DNA of 51,121 nucleotides, taken from contig DATKRS010000021.1 of NCBI GenBank assembly GCA_035532035.1, positions 1-51,121 of the forward strand. The letters run 5' to 3'. A program made the position numbers and the translations under genes. The notes under the pieces are model-generated. The model did not search any database and was not told the origin of the DNA. It was given only the letters and a program-made list of their open reading frames with translations. The DNA is from Candidatus Dormiibacterota bacterium (GTDB lineage: Bacteria; Vulcanimicrobiota; Vulcanimicrobiia; Vulcanimicrobiales; Vulcanimicrobiaceae). Positions within the stretch are counted from its first letter, which is position 1; every line of letters begins with the position of its first letter. Below are positions 43,135 through 51,094 of this stretch, piece after piece.

Positions 43135-43494
43135 ATGGCACGCGTCAAGCGCGGCGTCGGCGGTATCAAGCACCGCCGGCGCGTGATGAAGCTGGTCAAG
43201 GGCTTTCGCGCGGCTCGCCGCCGCAACTACCGCGTCGCAAACGAGGCGCTGCTCAAATCGCTGGCATACGCGTTTCGCGACCGCCGCGTTCGCAAGCGGG
43301 ACTTTCGATCGCTCTGGATCAGCCGCATCAACGCGGCTGCGCGCCGCGAGGGTCTCTCGTATTCGCTGCTCATGCACGGCTTGAAGAAATCCGGCGTCAA
43401 CCTGAACCGCAAGGCTCTTGCCGATCTTGCGGTGAGCGACGCGAAGGCGTTCGGGACGTTGCTGAGCATGGCGAAACAGGCGGTCGGAAAGTAA
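43135..43494 (+). CDS. rplT: 50S ribosomal protein L20
   Basis: Assembly-initiating rRNA-binding protein of 119 residues, with MARVKRGVGGIKHRRRVMKL, the long basic helix, and SRINAAARREGLSYS in the globular domain. In other bacteria L20 represses its own operon by binding the leader, which makes the leader at 42124-42239 a candidate target. AAGGAGG precedes the ATG at ideal spacing. Confidence 0.97.
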   Translation: MARVKRGVGGIKHRRRVMKLVKGFRAARRRNYRVANEALLKSLAYAFRDRRVRKRDFRSLWISRINAAARREGLSYSLLMHGLKKSGVNLNRKALADLAVSDAKAFGTLLSMAKQAVGK

Positions 43495-43498
43495 TCTC

Positions 43499-44812
43499 TT
43501 GATCGCGATCCTGTCGCTCGCGGCGGTGATCGGCTTCACCCCCGCAACGGCGCACCGCATCGACGCGATCGTCGCCGCGGAGCTACGGGCTCACCGCGCT
43601 CCCGGCGTTGCCGTCGGCGTCGTCGAATCGGGGCGTTTGGTCTACGCGCGAGGCTTCGGAACCGCAAGCCTCTCCCGCCGCGTCGTCGTCTCTCCCGGCA
43701 CCCAGTTCGGCATTGGGCAGATCAGCGTGCAGTTCACGGCCGCAGCGATCCTCCTGCTCGCCCAGGACGGCAAGCTCAAACTCGACGACACGGTGACGCA
43801 GTATCTTCCCGAGGTCACCATCGCGCGATACGTCACGATTCGCGAGCTCCTCGATCAGACGTCGGGACTTCCGAACGTCACGAACTGGGCACATCTGCTG
43901 GCATCGGCAAACGCCGCACGTCCCATGGCGACGCCCGGCGCGTCCTACGCGCCCAATCCCCTGAACGCCATCCTCGCCGGAAAGATCGTCGAGCGCGTCG
44001 CCGGCGAGCCGCTCTCGGATTACGTGCAGCAGCACATCTTCGTTCCGCTCGTGATGGACGCGACGCTCTATGAAGGCGATACCGGTCTCTCCCCCAATCG
44101 CGCCGTCGGATACACGCGCGAGAACGGCCGGTTCGAGCGCGCCCGGCCGTGGAGCGCGACGCGTCTCGACGGCAACGCGGGCATCGTCAGCGACGTGTAC
44201 GATCTTGCAAAATGGGACATCGCGTTTCCGATTCTTTTGCGCGTCGATGCGGTGCGCGAGATGTTCACGCCGGGAATCGCCGGCTCGTACGAGCGGCGCG
44301 GCATGGGCTGGGCAATCGACCGTCGCAGCGGCAGGCGTTTCGTCTGGCAGAACGGCGAGATCCCCGGGTTTCATGCCATGAACGCGGTGCTGCCCGACGA
44401 GCACGTCGCGGTCATCGTGCTGACCAACGTGGATTCCATGCACGAGGCGGCCCTATTGCCGGAGAGCATCGCCGGGCGCATCCTCGACATCGTGGTTCCG
44501 CCGAGCAGGCAGCGTATCGAAAACGGCGTCGTGGAGCGCGCGCGCGAATGGCTCGCGCGCCTGGCGAGCGATCGCATCGATCGCACGCAGCTCACGTCAG
44601 GCTTCAGCGCATACCTGTCAGACGACGTCGTGCGCCGGGCGCAGATCGATCGGCTTGGCCGCGTCGAATCGCTGGTTCCCATCTCGAGCGCTCCGGCACA
44701 GCACGGTACGACGACGTACGAGTTCTTGGTACGCTTCGCAAACGGCGAGCGCCACTATCGCCTGACGCTCACCCCCGACGGGAAGATCGACTTCATCGCG
44801 TTTACGCCGTAG
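43499..44812 (+). CDS. beta-lactamase-fold protein that has lost its active site
   Basis: The 437-residue protein aligns along its first 330 residues with S12 beta-lactamase-like hydrolases (PGVAVGVVESGRLVYARGFG, FTAAAILLLAQDGKLKLDD, LLDQTSGLPN, GMGWAID). Each catalytic motif is altered: SxxK reads Gln74-Ile-Ser-Val77, YxN reads Tyr150-Ala-Pro152, and HxG reads Gln284-Asn-Gly286. A hydrophobic N terminus suggests export. A C-terminal domain of about 100 residues follows. The TTG start is 4 bases after rplT, so it is probably transcribed with it. The reading frame is otherwise well kept, so it may act as a binding protein and not an enzyme. Confidence 0.82.
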   Translation: MIAILSLAAVIGFTPATAHRIDAIVAAELRAHRAPGVAVGVVESGRLVYARGFGTASLSRRVVVSPGTQFGIGQISVQFTAAAILLLAQDGKLKLDDTVTQYLPEVTIARYVTIRELLDQTSGLPNVTNWAHLLASANAARPMATPGASYAPNPLNAILAGKIVERVAGEPLSDYVQQHIFVPLVMDATLYEGDTGLSPNRAVGYTRENGRFERARPWSATRLDGNAGIVSDVYDLAKWDIAFPILLRVDAVREMFTPGIAGSYERRGMGWAIDRRSGRRFVWQNGEIPGFHAMNAVLPDEHVAVIVLTNVDSMHEAALLPESIAGRILDIVVPPSRQRIENGVVERAREWLARLASDRIDRTQLTSGFSAYLSDDVVRRAQIDRLGRVESLVPISSAPAQHGTTTYEFLVRFANGERHYRLTLTPDGKIDFIAFTP

Positions 44813-44860
44813 GGCAACGCGCCCAAAGAGATATGCCACCCTTCGTTCTCGAGACGTTCG

Positions 44861-45142
44861 TTAGATGTCGCTTTCCGCGATGCGGCGGCCGGTGGCTTCG
44901 GTGACTTTCCCGAGCATCGCGACGGCTTCCGCAGGCGATGCATTGCTGAACATGTACCGCAGCCGTTCGTCGGCGTCTTCGACGATGAGCACCGCTCTGC
45001 GGCCCGTGCGAACCGCGTCGATGAGGGAGGCGAGATACGCCTCGTCTTCTGCCGCGAGAACCGAGCGGTCGCTCTTCGCGACCGGGCGCGTGCCGTTCAG
45101 GATACGCTTGAGAACGGCGTCGATGTCACCCGGGATTTCCAC
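44861..45142 (-). CDS. hypothetical 93-residue protein
   Basis: No family is recognised. The product (starting EIPGDIDAVLKRILNG) has a middle strand-like segment RRAVLIVEDADERLRY and a C-terminal helical part FSNASPAEAVAMLGKVTEATG. It has no membrane helix, Cys or clear catalytic motif. GTG 45142 with GGAGGA about ten bases upstream was chosen; a longer ATG start at 45217 would overlap the Nudix gene. It follows the Nudix gene on the same strand, 37 bases away, and converges on the dead beta-lactamase gene. Confidence 0.55.
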   Translation of the reverse strand: MEIPGDIDAVLKRILNGTRPVAKSDRSVLAAEDEAYLASLIDAVRTGRRAVLIVEDADERLRYMFSNASPAEAVAMLGKVTEATGRRIAESDI

Positions 45143-45179
45143 GATTTCTCTTCCTCCGGTTGCACCCCGGTGGGTGCGG

Positions 45180-45749
45180 TCAATCTCTTCTATCGACCGT
45201 TCCACAGCCGAGTTCACCCTCTCCGCACGTCATCCACTGCAAAGCTAGCAGAGTCTTTACATCGGCGATATCTCCAGCCGCCAGGAGATCGCGCGCTCGT
45301 TCGAGCGTAAAGCGGCCTACCTCGATGCGCTCGTCGTCGTCGAGCGATTGCGTTCCCGAGCGCAGATCCTCCGCAACGAAGAAATACATGATCTCGTCGC
45401 AGAAGCCGGGCGTCATGAAGACCGTGCAGAGCGGGCGTATACGCCCCGCGCGATAGCCCGTCTCCTCGGCGAGCTCGCGCAATGCGCCGTCGATCGGCTC
45501 CTCTGCGCCGTCGGCCGTGCCCGCCGGAATCTCCCAGAGAAAACGTCGCACCGGGTGACGGTACTGCCGCACCAGCACGATTTCGCCCGGCGCGGAAAGC
45601 GCGATGATGCCGAACGAACCTGCATGCTCGACGACGTCGCAGCGGTGCGCGCTCGCGTCGTCGTAGCGCAGCTCGTCGATCCGCACGCGAAAGACGGGCC
45701 CCGAGAAAGCGATCTGCGACGACAGGGTCTGCGGAAGGTCTTGCGCCAT
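45180..45749 (-). CDS. Nudix hydrolase, ADP-ribose pyrophosphatase type
   Basis: The 189-residue protein has a complete Nudix box, starting at Gly77 (GTADGAEEPIDGALRELAEE, then TGY), with the metal-binding Glu cluster. The upstream VRQYRHPVRRFLWEIPAG is the hallmark of ADP-ribose/NDP-sugar pyrophosphatases, which form domain-swapped dimers. GAGGA lies four bases before the ATG at 45749, preferred over an in-frame codon 30 bases upstream. It likely removes ADP-ribose or a related nucleotide sugar. Confidence 0.9.
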   Translation of the reverse strand: MAQDLPQTLSSQIAFSGPVFRVRIDELRYDDASAHRCDVVEHAGSFGIIALSAPGEIVLVRQYRHPVRRFLWEIPAGTADGAEEPIDGALRELAEETGYRAGRIRPLCTVFMTPGFCDEIMYFFVAEDLRSGTQSLDDDERIEVGRFTLERARDLLAAGDIADVKTLLALQWMTCGEGELGCGTVDRRD

Positions 45750-45763
45750 GTTATCCTCATGCG

Positions 45764-45976
45764 GTGCGACAGCAGTCAATCCTCGGGGAGCTGGGATGGC
45801 TCGGCTACTTCTTGGTCCTTCTCGTGATCGCGGTCTACGGCGCGAACCTCGTCGCCAATGCCCTCTTCCCGCGCCACTTCAACGATAAGATCGCTGACAC
45901 GCTTGCCGCCATCTTCGCCGCGCTCGTCTTCATCGCAACGCGCGCCTACGCGGCGGCCCGCAGCCGCGCGCGATGA
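45764..45976 (+). CDS. small two-helix membrane protein
   Basis: This 70-residue product has hydrophobic segments at about 12-34 (LGYFLVLLVIAVYGANLVANALF) and 46-62 (TLAAIFAALVFIATRAY) and a basic C terminus. No family is recognised. The GTG start has no ribosome-binding site. Its ATGA overlap with the downstream RNA methylase gene supports it being real. Divergent from the Nudix gene across 14 bases. Confidence 0.65.
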   Translation: MRQQSILGELGWLGYFLVLLVIAVYGANLVANALFPRHFNDKIADTLAAIFAALVFIATRAYAAARSRAR

Positions 45977-46752
45977 CGATGCCGCCGCGGCTCGGAGAGC
46001 GCGCGCCACGCCTCGCCGCTGCGCGTTCGCTCCTCTCCCCCAAGGGGCGCGCCGGCGCACGCCATTTCCTCTTTGAGGGTCCGACGCTGCTACGAGAGGC
46101 GCTGCGCAGCGGCATCGCGATCGACGAGATCTACGTCACCCCCGCCGCGTACGACGCGACGCCGCTCCTCCAGGAGGCGGAGCGTTCGGGCGTTCGCCTC
46201 TGGTCGGTCAGCGAGCGCGCCGCAGGGCGCCTCTCGGACGTCGAGTCGCCGACCGGCATCGTCGTTCTCGCGCGCCGGGCGCCCGGGACCCTGCGAGCCA
46301 TTCTCGATGCCGCCGGCACGGTGCTGCTGCTCGCCGACCTCGCCGATCCCGGCAATGCCGGCAGCCTCCTGCGAGCGGCCGAGGCATTCGGAGCGACCGG
46401 CGTCGTGTTCGGCCGCCGCGGCGTCGATCCGTACCATCCTAAGGTGGTCCGGGCAGCGGCCGGGGCGCTATTTCGCGTCCCCTTCGCCGTTGCGGGCCCT
46501 GACGACGTCGCAAAGGCCATAGGTTCGCTCCCGGTACTCGGCCTCACGGCCGAGGGCGCTCTGCCGGTCTGGGAGTTGCCGGTCGCTCCGAGGGTGCTCG
46601 TCGTGGGTCAGGAGCGCCGGGGGCTCGGGGCCTGGGCCGAGCTCTGCACGGGCAGCGTGCGGATTCCCATGGAGGGGCGTGCCGAGAGCCTCAACGCCGC
46701 CGTGGCGGGCTCGATCGCGCTCTACGAAGCGAGCCGACGCCCCCTCCGCTGA
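45973..46752 (+). CDS. TrmH/SpoU-family RNA 2'-O-methyltransferase
   Basis: SAM-dependent knotted methyltransferase acting on rRNA or tRNA. The 259-residue protein has an N-terminal RNA-binding (L30e-like) domain and the SPOUT core: LADLADPGNAGSLLRAAEAFG, VVRAAAGALFRVP, VVGQERRGL and RIPMEGRAESLNAAVAGSIALYE, the last forming the trefoil knot and SAM site. Genes of this type often stand just before pheST in Gram-positive lineages. Target nucleotide not determined. Confidence 0.92.
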   Translation: MTMPPRLGERAPRLAAARSLLSPKGRAGARHFLFEGPTLLREALRSGIAIDEIYVTPAAYDATPLLQEAERSGVRLWSVSERAAGRLSDVESPTGIVVLARRAPGTLRAILDAAGTVLLLADLADPGNAGSLLRAAEAFGATGVVFGRRGVDPYHPKVVRAAAGALFRVPFAVAGPDDVAKAIGSLPVLGLTAEGALPVWELPVAPRVLVVGQERRGLGAWAELCTGSVRIPMEGRAESLNAAVAGSIALYEASRRPLR

Positions 46753-46799
46753 GGTCAATTGTTCACGGATTGTCAAGACTACCGGGCCTCCGAAACGCG

Positions 46800-46808
46800 T
46801 GGTATACT
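46800..46808 (+). promoter_or_regulatory. extended -10 promoter of the pheST leader
   Basis: TGG-TATACT is an extended -10 with five of six hexamer bases, like the elements before ispH and rocD. No good -35 stands at the usual distance. Transcription would begin near 46815 and give a leader of about 235 bases before pheS. Confidence 0.6.
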
Positions 46809-46867
46809 CACCCCATTCCGGACCGTCGTGCCGGAGCAATCGGTGCAAGAAGGAGACCAGACGCCCA

Positions 46868-46969
46868 ATGGCAACCTGCGATTTCTTCTGGAAACTCTTC
46901 GCTCAAACGGGGTCGATCAACGCCTACCTGGCATATCGACGGACACACGCCGCGCCGAGCCCGAGCTGA
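46868..46969 (+). CDS. YqzL-like microprotein in the pheST leader
   Basis: This 33-residue ORF contains FFWKLFAQTGSINAYLAYRR, which closely fits the YqzL-like small-protein family as I recall it (aromatic-Trp-Lys-x-Phe-x-x-Thr-Gly-x-Ile-x-x-Tyr-Leu). The family's function is unknown. AAGGAG lies 12 bases before the ATG, longer than usual. Three Phe codons fall in the first 11, and a terminator-like hairpin lies between it and pheS, so it could also act as a leader peptide. It is too short for most gene finders. Confidence 0.72.
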   Translation: MATCDFFWKLFAQTGSINAYLAYRRTHAAPSPS

Positions 46970-47004
46970 ACCCACGAAGAGGTCTCGAGGACCTTCAAGA
47001 AAGC

Positions 47005-47034
47005 GCCCGGCATGATGCCGGGCCTTTTCATTTT
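47005..47034 (+). terminator. intrinsic terminator/attenuator ahead of pheS
   Basis: GCCCGGC and GCCGGGC form a 7-bp GC helix with loop ATGAT, followed by CTTTTCATTTT. A smaller hairpin (AGGTC/GACCT, 46980-46994) lies just before it. Since pheS starts 17 bases after the T-rich tail and no other promoter is visible between, it probably lets a regulated share of transcripts through. No T-box consensus is present. Confidence 0.7.
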
Positions 47035-47050
47035 CGGATGACCGATTAGG

Positions 47051-48085
47051 ATGACCGAGCTAGCGACGCTGTTAGGCGCCTTGCGAGAGCGCTTTGCGAC
47101 TGCCGTCCAGGCCGCCGGCGACGAGCGAGCGCTCGACGAAGCACGAATCGCGTATCTCGGGCGCAACGGCGAGGTCACGACGATCAGGCGGAGCATTGGA
47201 AAACTGCCGCCCGACGAGCGTCCGGGAGCCGGTAAGGAGATCAACGACGCCGTTGCCGTAATGGAAGCGCTTCTGCGAGAGCGGCACGAGCAGCTGGAAG
47301 CCAGAGACGTCGAGGCATCGCTCGAGCAGCACGTCGACGTGACGTTTCCGGCGACGATGCCGCAGCTCGGCTCCGTGCATCCGGTGCGCCGCGTCATCGA
47401 GGACGCATGCGGATACTTCGAGCGTCACGGCTTCGCTGTCGTGCTGGGTCCCGAGGTCGAGCCGGACTACTACAACTTCGACGCGCTGAACATTCCGCCG
47501 GAGCATCCGGCGCGCGAAGGGTTCGACTCGTTCTGGATCAACGACTCGCTGCTGTTGCGACCACACACGTCGCCGATGCAGATTCGCACGATGCAGTTGC
47601 ACGCGCCGCCGGTGGCGATCGTTGCACCCGGGCGATGTTACCGGCGCGACGCGGTCGACGCGCGCCACCTCTTTCAGTTTCATCAAATCGAAGGGCTGCT
47701 CGTAGCGACGGGCGTGCATTTCGGGCATCTCAAGGGCATGCTGACGGGGCTCTGCCGCACGCTCTTCGGGCCGTACCAGCAGGTGCGTTTCCGGCCGTCG
47801 TTCTTTCCGTTCACCGAGCCGAGCGCCGAAGTCGACACGACGTGCCCGAAGTGCGCGGGCCGCGCGAACGCATGCGGCATGTGCGGCGGCTCGGGATGGA
47901 TCGAGCTTGGCGGCGCAGGCATGGTGCACCCGAACGTGCTGCGCGAGGTCGGGTACGATCCCGGGGTCGTTTCCGGTTGGGCGTTCGGCTTCGGGGCGGA
48001 GCGACTCGCGCTCGTGCGATACGACGTCGACGACGTTCGCCGATTCGTCGACGGCGATCCCGATTTCCTCGAGCAGCTGGCATAG
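47051..48085 (+). CDS. pheS: phenylalanyl-tRNA synthetase alpha subunit
   Basis: Catalytic class II subunit that charges tRNA-Phe as an alpha2beta2 tetramer. The 344-residue protein has the N-terminal coiled coil (about 1-85), the catalytic core with LGSVHPVRRVIEDACGYF, ARLLLRPHTSP-type motif 2 (SLLLRPHTSPMQIRTM), QFHQIEGLLV, FRPSFFPFTEPSAEVD and motif 3 GWAFGFGAERLALVRY. A four-Cys zinc knuckle (CPKC...CGMC) is inserted before the motif-3 strand, as in many bacterial PheS. A tiny ATG-ACC-GAT-TAG ORF ends one base before its ATG. Confidence 0.96.
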   Translation: MTELATLLGALRERFATAVQAAGDERALDEARIAYLGRNGEVTTIRRSIGKLPPDERPGAGKEINDAVAVMEALLRERHEQLEARDVEASLEQHVDVTFPATMPQLGSVHPVRRVIEDACGYFERHGFAVVLGPEVEPDYYNFDALNIPPEHPAREGFDSFWINDSLLLRPHTSPMQIRTMQLHAPPVAIVAPGRCYRRDAVDARHLFQFHQIEGLLVATGVHFGHLKGMLTGLCRTLFGPYQQVRFRPSFFPFTEPSAEVDTTCPKCAGRANACGMCGGSGWIELGGAGMVHPNVLREVGYDPGVVSGWAFGFGAERLALVRYDVDDVRRFVDGDPDFLEQLA

Positions 48086-50410
48086 ATGCGCATCCCCATT
48101 TCCTGGCTGCGCGAGTACGTCGACTTGCCCGCGGACTCGGAAGCGATCGCCGAACGCCTTGCCATGCTCGGCTTTCCGGTCGCAGAGATCGTGCGGCGCC
48201 CCGCGATCGAGAACGTCGTCGTCGGCCGCATCGCATCGATCGAGCGCCATCCGAACGCAGACCGCCTGAACCTTTGCCGCGTCGACACCGGCGGCGCCGC
48301 ACCGCTGACGATCGTAACGGCGGCAACGAACGTCGTCGCCGGGCAGGTCGTCCCCGTTGCGCAAATCGGCGCGCGCCTGCCGCACCTGACGATCGAGCGG
48401 CGCACGATGCGCGGCGTCGCGTCGGAGGGGATGCTCTGCTCGCCTGACGAGCTCGCACTGCCGCCCGAGTGGTTCGAAGCCGACGGCATCATGCAACTCG
48501 ACGCGGAGTCGACGCCGGGCGAGAACGTCGTTACGATGCTCGGACTCGCCGACGACGTCCTCGACGTCGAAATCACCGGCAATCGCGTCGATGCGATGTC
48601 GGCAATCGGGCTGGCGCGCGAGCTCGCTGCGTCGTACCGCGCTGCGCTGCGCTTGCCGTCGTTCGAAAACCCGGGCACGGGTGAGCCGCAGCCGCCGGCG
48701 CGCGTCGCAATCGAAACGCCGGACTGCTCGCGCTTCGTCCTCCAGCGCTTTGACGGACTGCGCGTGACGCTCGGCCCAGCGCGCACGCGCGTGCGCCTCG
48801 CATTGTGCGGCGTGCGACCGATCAACAACGTCGTCGACGTTTCGAACTACGTCATGCTTGAAACGGCCCAGCCATTGCATTTCTACGACGCGGCCCACGT
48901 CTGCGAGCAACGCCTCGTCGTACGTGACGCGCGGCCGGGGGAACCGCTGCTGACGCTCGACGGCGTCGAACGCCGGCTGACCGCGGCGGCGCTGGTCGTC
49001 GCCGATGCGCAGAACGCTCTCGGCTTGGCGGGCGTGATGGGAGGAGCGGCGAGCGAAGTCGGCGCGGAGACGACCGCGATCCTGCTCGAAGCCGCCACAT
49101 TCGCGGGCCCTCGCGTGCGCCGCACGGCGCAACTCTTCGGTTTGCGCACCGAAGCGTCGACGCGGCACGAGAAATCGATCGCACCGGCGCTTGCGCGAGT
49201 CGCCGCTTCGCGTGCGGCGCAGATGCTCGTCGATATAGGCGCCCGTGCGTACGCTCCCGTCGTAGCCGGCGCGCAGACGACGCCACGCCCGGGTGTCTCG
49301 TTGCGGCGGGACGACGTCACGCGCCTGCTCGGCATCACGCTCGACGACGCGCGCATTGCCGACGATCTGACCGCGCTCGGATGCAATGTCGCAACGCATG
49401 ACGGGCACCTCGAGGTCGCCGCTCCGCCGTGGCGCAACGATCTTGCCATCGCTGCGGACTTCGTCGAAGAGATCGCGCGCATGGAAGGCTACGACGCGAT
49501 CGAGGCCGCGATGCCGGCGGTTGCGTCGCACGAGATTTCGAGCCGCGAGTACGAGCTCGAGGCAGACGCGGCGCGTACGATGTGCGCGCTCGGATACCAC
49601 GAAACGATCACCTACTCGTTGCTCGGCCGGCGCAGCGACGGCGCGGTCGAGCTGCGCAACCCGCTCTCTGAAGAGCACCGCTACCTTCGCACCGAGATCG
49701 CTCCAGCGCTCCTCGCGCAGCTCGCGTGCAACACGCACCCCTACCGGCTCTTCGAGATCGGTCACGTCTTCGCCGACGAGGGCGGTCTCGTCGCAGAGAC
49801 GCCCGTCCTCGCTTTCGCGGTCGCCGCAGAGCGCGGTGAAGATCCGCCGTGGCGCGACGCGGAGTTCCTGCGCTGCAAGGGCGACGTCGAGGCGCTGGTG
49901 CGCGCCCTTACCGGACGCCGGCCGCGCGTCGAACCGGCCGAGCGCCGCGGACTGCACCCCGGAAAGTGCGCGGCGCTGCTCGTCGACGACGTTGCCGTGG
50001 CGGTCTTCGGACGGGTCGACCCCCGCGACGAACGCGCGTACGCCGCCCCCTTCGCGCTCTACGCGGGGTCGGTGCGCCTGGATCGCCTGCCGGAACGCCT
50101 CCTGCCGCGATACCGGGCTCCCTCACGATTCCCCTCGACCTACCGGGATCTCGCCCTCTCGCTCGGGGCAGAGGTAAGCGCCGAGGGCGTCGAAGCAATC
50201 ACTGCGCAGGCCATAGGAGATATCTGTACGGCCGTGCGTGTTTTTGATGAGTATCGCGGCCCGCAGGTTGAACGAGGCCGGAAGAGTTTGGCTGTGCGGG
50301 CGACGATGCGCCGCTTCGACGGCACGATCACGGACGAGGAGGCGGACGCCGCCGTCGCCCGGGCCATAGAAGCGCTCCACAAGCGATTGGGGGCAACGGT
50401 ACGAGTATGA
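48086..50410 (+). CDS. pheT: phenylalanyl-tRNA synthetase beta subunit
   Basis: The 774-residue protein starts directly after the pheS stop. In order it shows a tRNA-binding OB domain (about 40-150; VGRIASIERHPNADRLNLCRVD), the B3/B4 editing domain with the ATP-independent hydrolysis pocket, the B5 domain, a degenerate class II core (GYHETITYSLL, LRNPLSEEHRYLRTEI) and the C-terminal ferredoxin-fold anticodon-binding domain (about 683-774; RFPSTYRDLALSL). Length is normal for the family. The stop overlaps cvpA (ATGA). Confidence 0.96.
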   Translation: MRIPISWLREYVDLPADSEAIAERLAMLGFPVAEIVRRPAIENVVVGRIASIERHPNADRLNLCRVDTGGAAPLTIVTAATNVVAGQVVPVAQIGARLPHLTIERRTMRGVASEGMLCSPDELALPPEWFEADGIMQLDAESTPGENVVTMLGLADDVLDVEITGNRVDAMSAIGLARELAASYRAALRLPSFENPGTGEPQPPARVAIETPDCSRFVLQRFDGLRVTLGPARTRVRLALCGVRPINNVVDVSNYVMLETAQPLHFYDAAHVCEQRLVVRDARPGEPLLTLDGVERRLTAAALVVADAQNALGLAGVMGGAASEVGAETTAILLEAATFAGPRVRRTAQLFGLRTEASTRHEKSIAPALARVAASRAAQMLVDIGARAYAPVVAGAQTTPRPGVSLRRDDVTRLLGITLDDARIADDLTALGCNVATHDGHLEVAAPPWRNDLAIAADFVEEIARMEGYDAIEAAMPAVASHEISSREYELEADAARTMCALGYHETITYSLLGRRSDGAVELRNPLSEEHRYLRTEIAPALLAQLACNTHPYRLFEIGHVFADEGGLVAETPVLAFAVAAERGEDPPWRDAEFLRCKGDVEALVRALTGRRPRVEPAERRGLHPGKCAALLVDDVAVAVFGRVDPRDERAYAAPFALYAGSVRLDRLPERLLPRYRAPSRFPSTYRDLALSLGAEVSAEGVEAITAQAIGDICTAVRVFDEYRGPQVERGRKSLAVRATMRRFDGTITDEEADAAVARAIEALHKRLGATVRV

Positions 50411-50949
50411 ATGGATATGTCGGCTGGCCAGACGTCGTCATCGTCGCCGTGCTGGCGATTGCGGCCATCAAAGGTTTCGCGCGCGGTTTGCTCTCCGAAC
50501 TCGGCGGCGTGGTGGCCGTTCTCCTCGCACTTGCCGTCCCGCTGTACTACAACGGCATGCTCGATGCGATTTTCGAGCAGACGCTCAAGATGAATGCCGG
50601 ATCGGCGCACATCACCGGCATGGTCGTCAGCGGACTAATAGTCTACGGCGTGATCATCGTCTTGCTTGGGATCGTCTCGCGTTATACGAGCCTTCCCATC
50701 CTCGGCGCGGGCAACGCGGTCGGCGGCGGCATCGTCGGCTTTGCAAAGGGTGCGATCCTGCTCTGGGTGGTGCTCTTCGTCGCGCTGCTCTTTCCACTCT
50801 CGACGCAGGTGCGATCCGATCTTCACAAGTCGCATCTCGTCGCGATGCTGGCGCAGCAGAATCAACGCGTCGACAGCGCGATCTACAGCAGGTTGCCGGA
50901 TTTAGTGAAGCCGCTGGTCAAACCAATCCTCGATCGCCAACAGGTCTAG
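50407..50949 (+). CDS. CvpA family membrane protein
   Basis: The 180-residue protein has four membrane helices (about 8-24, 30-47, 68-92 and 100-128) and the family's opening pattern WPDVVIVAVLAIAAIKGFARGLLSELGG. CvpA is named for colicin V production; its relatives affect envelope integrity, and the biochemical role is unknown. It is co-translated with pheT and ends the operon, followed by a strong terminator. Confidence 0.85.
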   Translation: MNGYVGWPDVVIVAVLAIAAIKGFARGLLSELGGVVAVLLALAVPLYYNGMLDAIFEQTLKMNAGSAHITGMVVSGLIVYGVIIVLLGIVSRYTSLPILGAGNAVGGGIVGFAKGAILLWVVLFVALLFPLSTQVRSDLHKSHLVAMLAQQNQRVDSAIYSRLPDLVKPLVKPILDRQQV

Positions 50950-50968
50950 GCGGCGATTCGCCGCGCGC

Positions 50969-51010
50969 AACGAAGAACGTCCGTCTTAGCGCGGGCGTTC
51001 TTCGTTTCTT
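50969..51010 (+). terminator. intrinsic terminator of pheST-cvpA
   Basis: AACGAAGAACG pairs perfectly with CGTTCTTCGTT, and the helix continues inward for about four more pairs (one G-U) to a short loop, followed by TTTCTT. It stands about 20 bases after the cvpA stop. The AAGAAC on the 5' side may also let it work for transcription from the right. Confidence 0.88.
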
Positions 51011-51065
51011 GGCGTGACGCACAACGTATCGGCTGTTAGGCAAAAGCCATAGCGTTAGTGGCCTA

Positions 51066-51094
51066 TTGACAAACACGAGCTAGCGCCGTACCGT
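51066..51094 (+). promoter_or_regulatory. possible promoter leading out of the right edge
   Basis: A perfect TTGACA is followed after 17 bases by a weak TACCGT. It lies in the 110 bases after the terminator, where I see no gene, and would drive a gene beyond the window. Confidence 0.35.

Noticed and set aside
45744-45779. TTGACT / GATAAC promoter for the Nudix gene
   Set aside because: The -10 would touch the ATG, placing the RNA start inside the coding sequence; the same bases better serve as the ribosome-binding site.
46970-47050. T-box riboswitch ahead of pheS
   Set aside because: The region has hairpins and a terminator, but I could not find the conserved T-box bulge sequence or a specifier-loop arrangement.
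47072-49957. 961-codon open frame on the minus strand across pheS and pheT
   Set aside because: It lies opposite two certain genes, is dominated by Arg, Ala, His and Asp without any motif, and arises because GC-rich third positions remove stops from the opposite strand.
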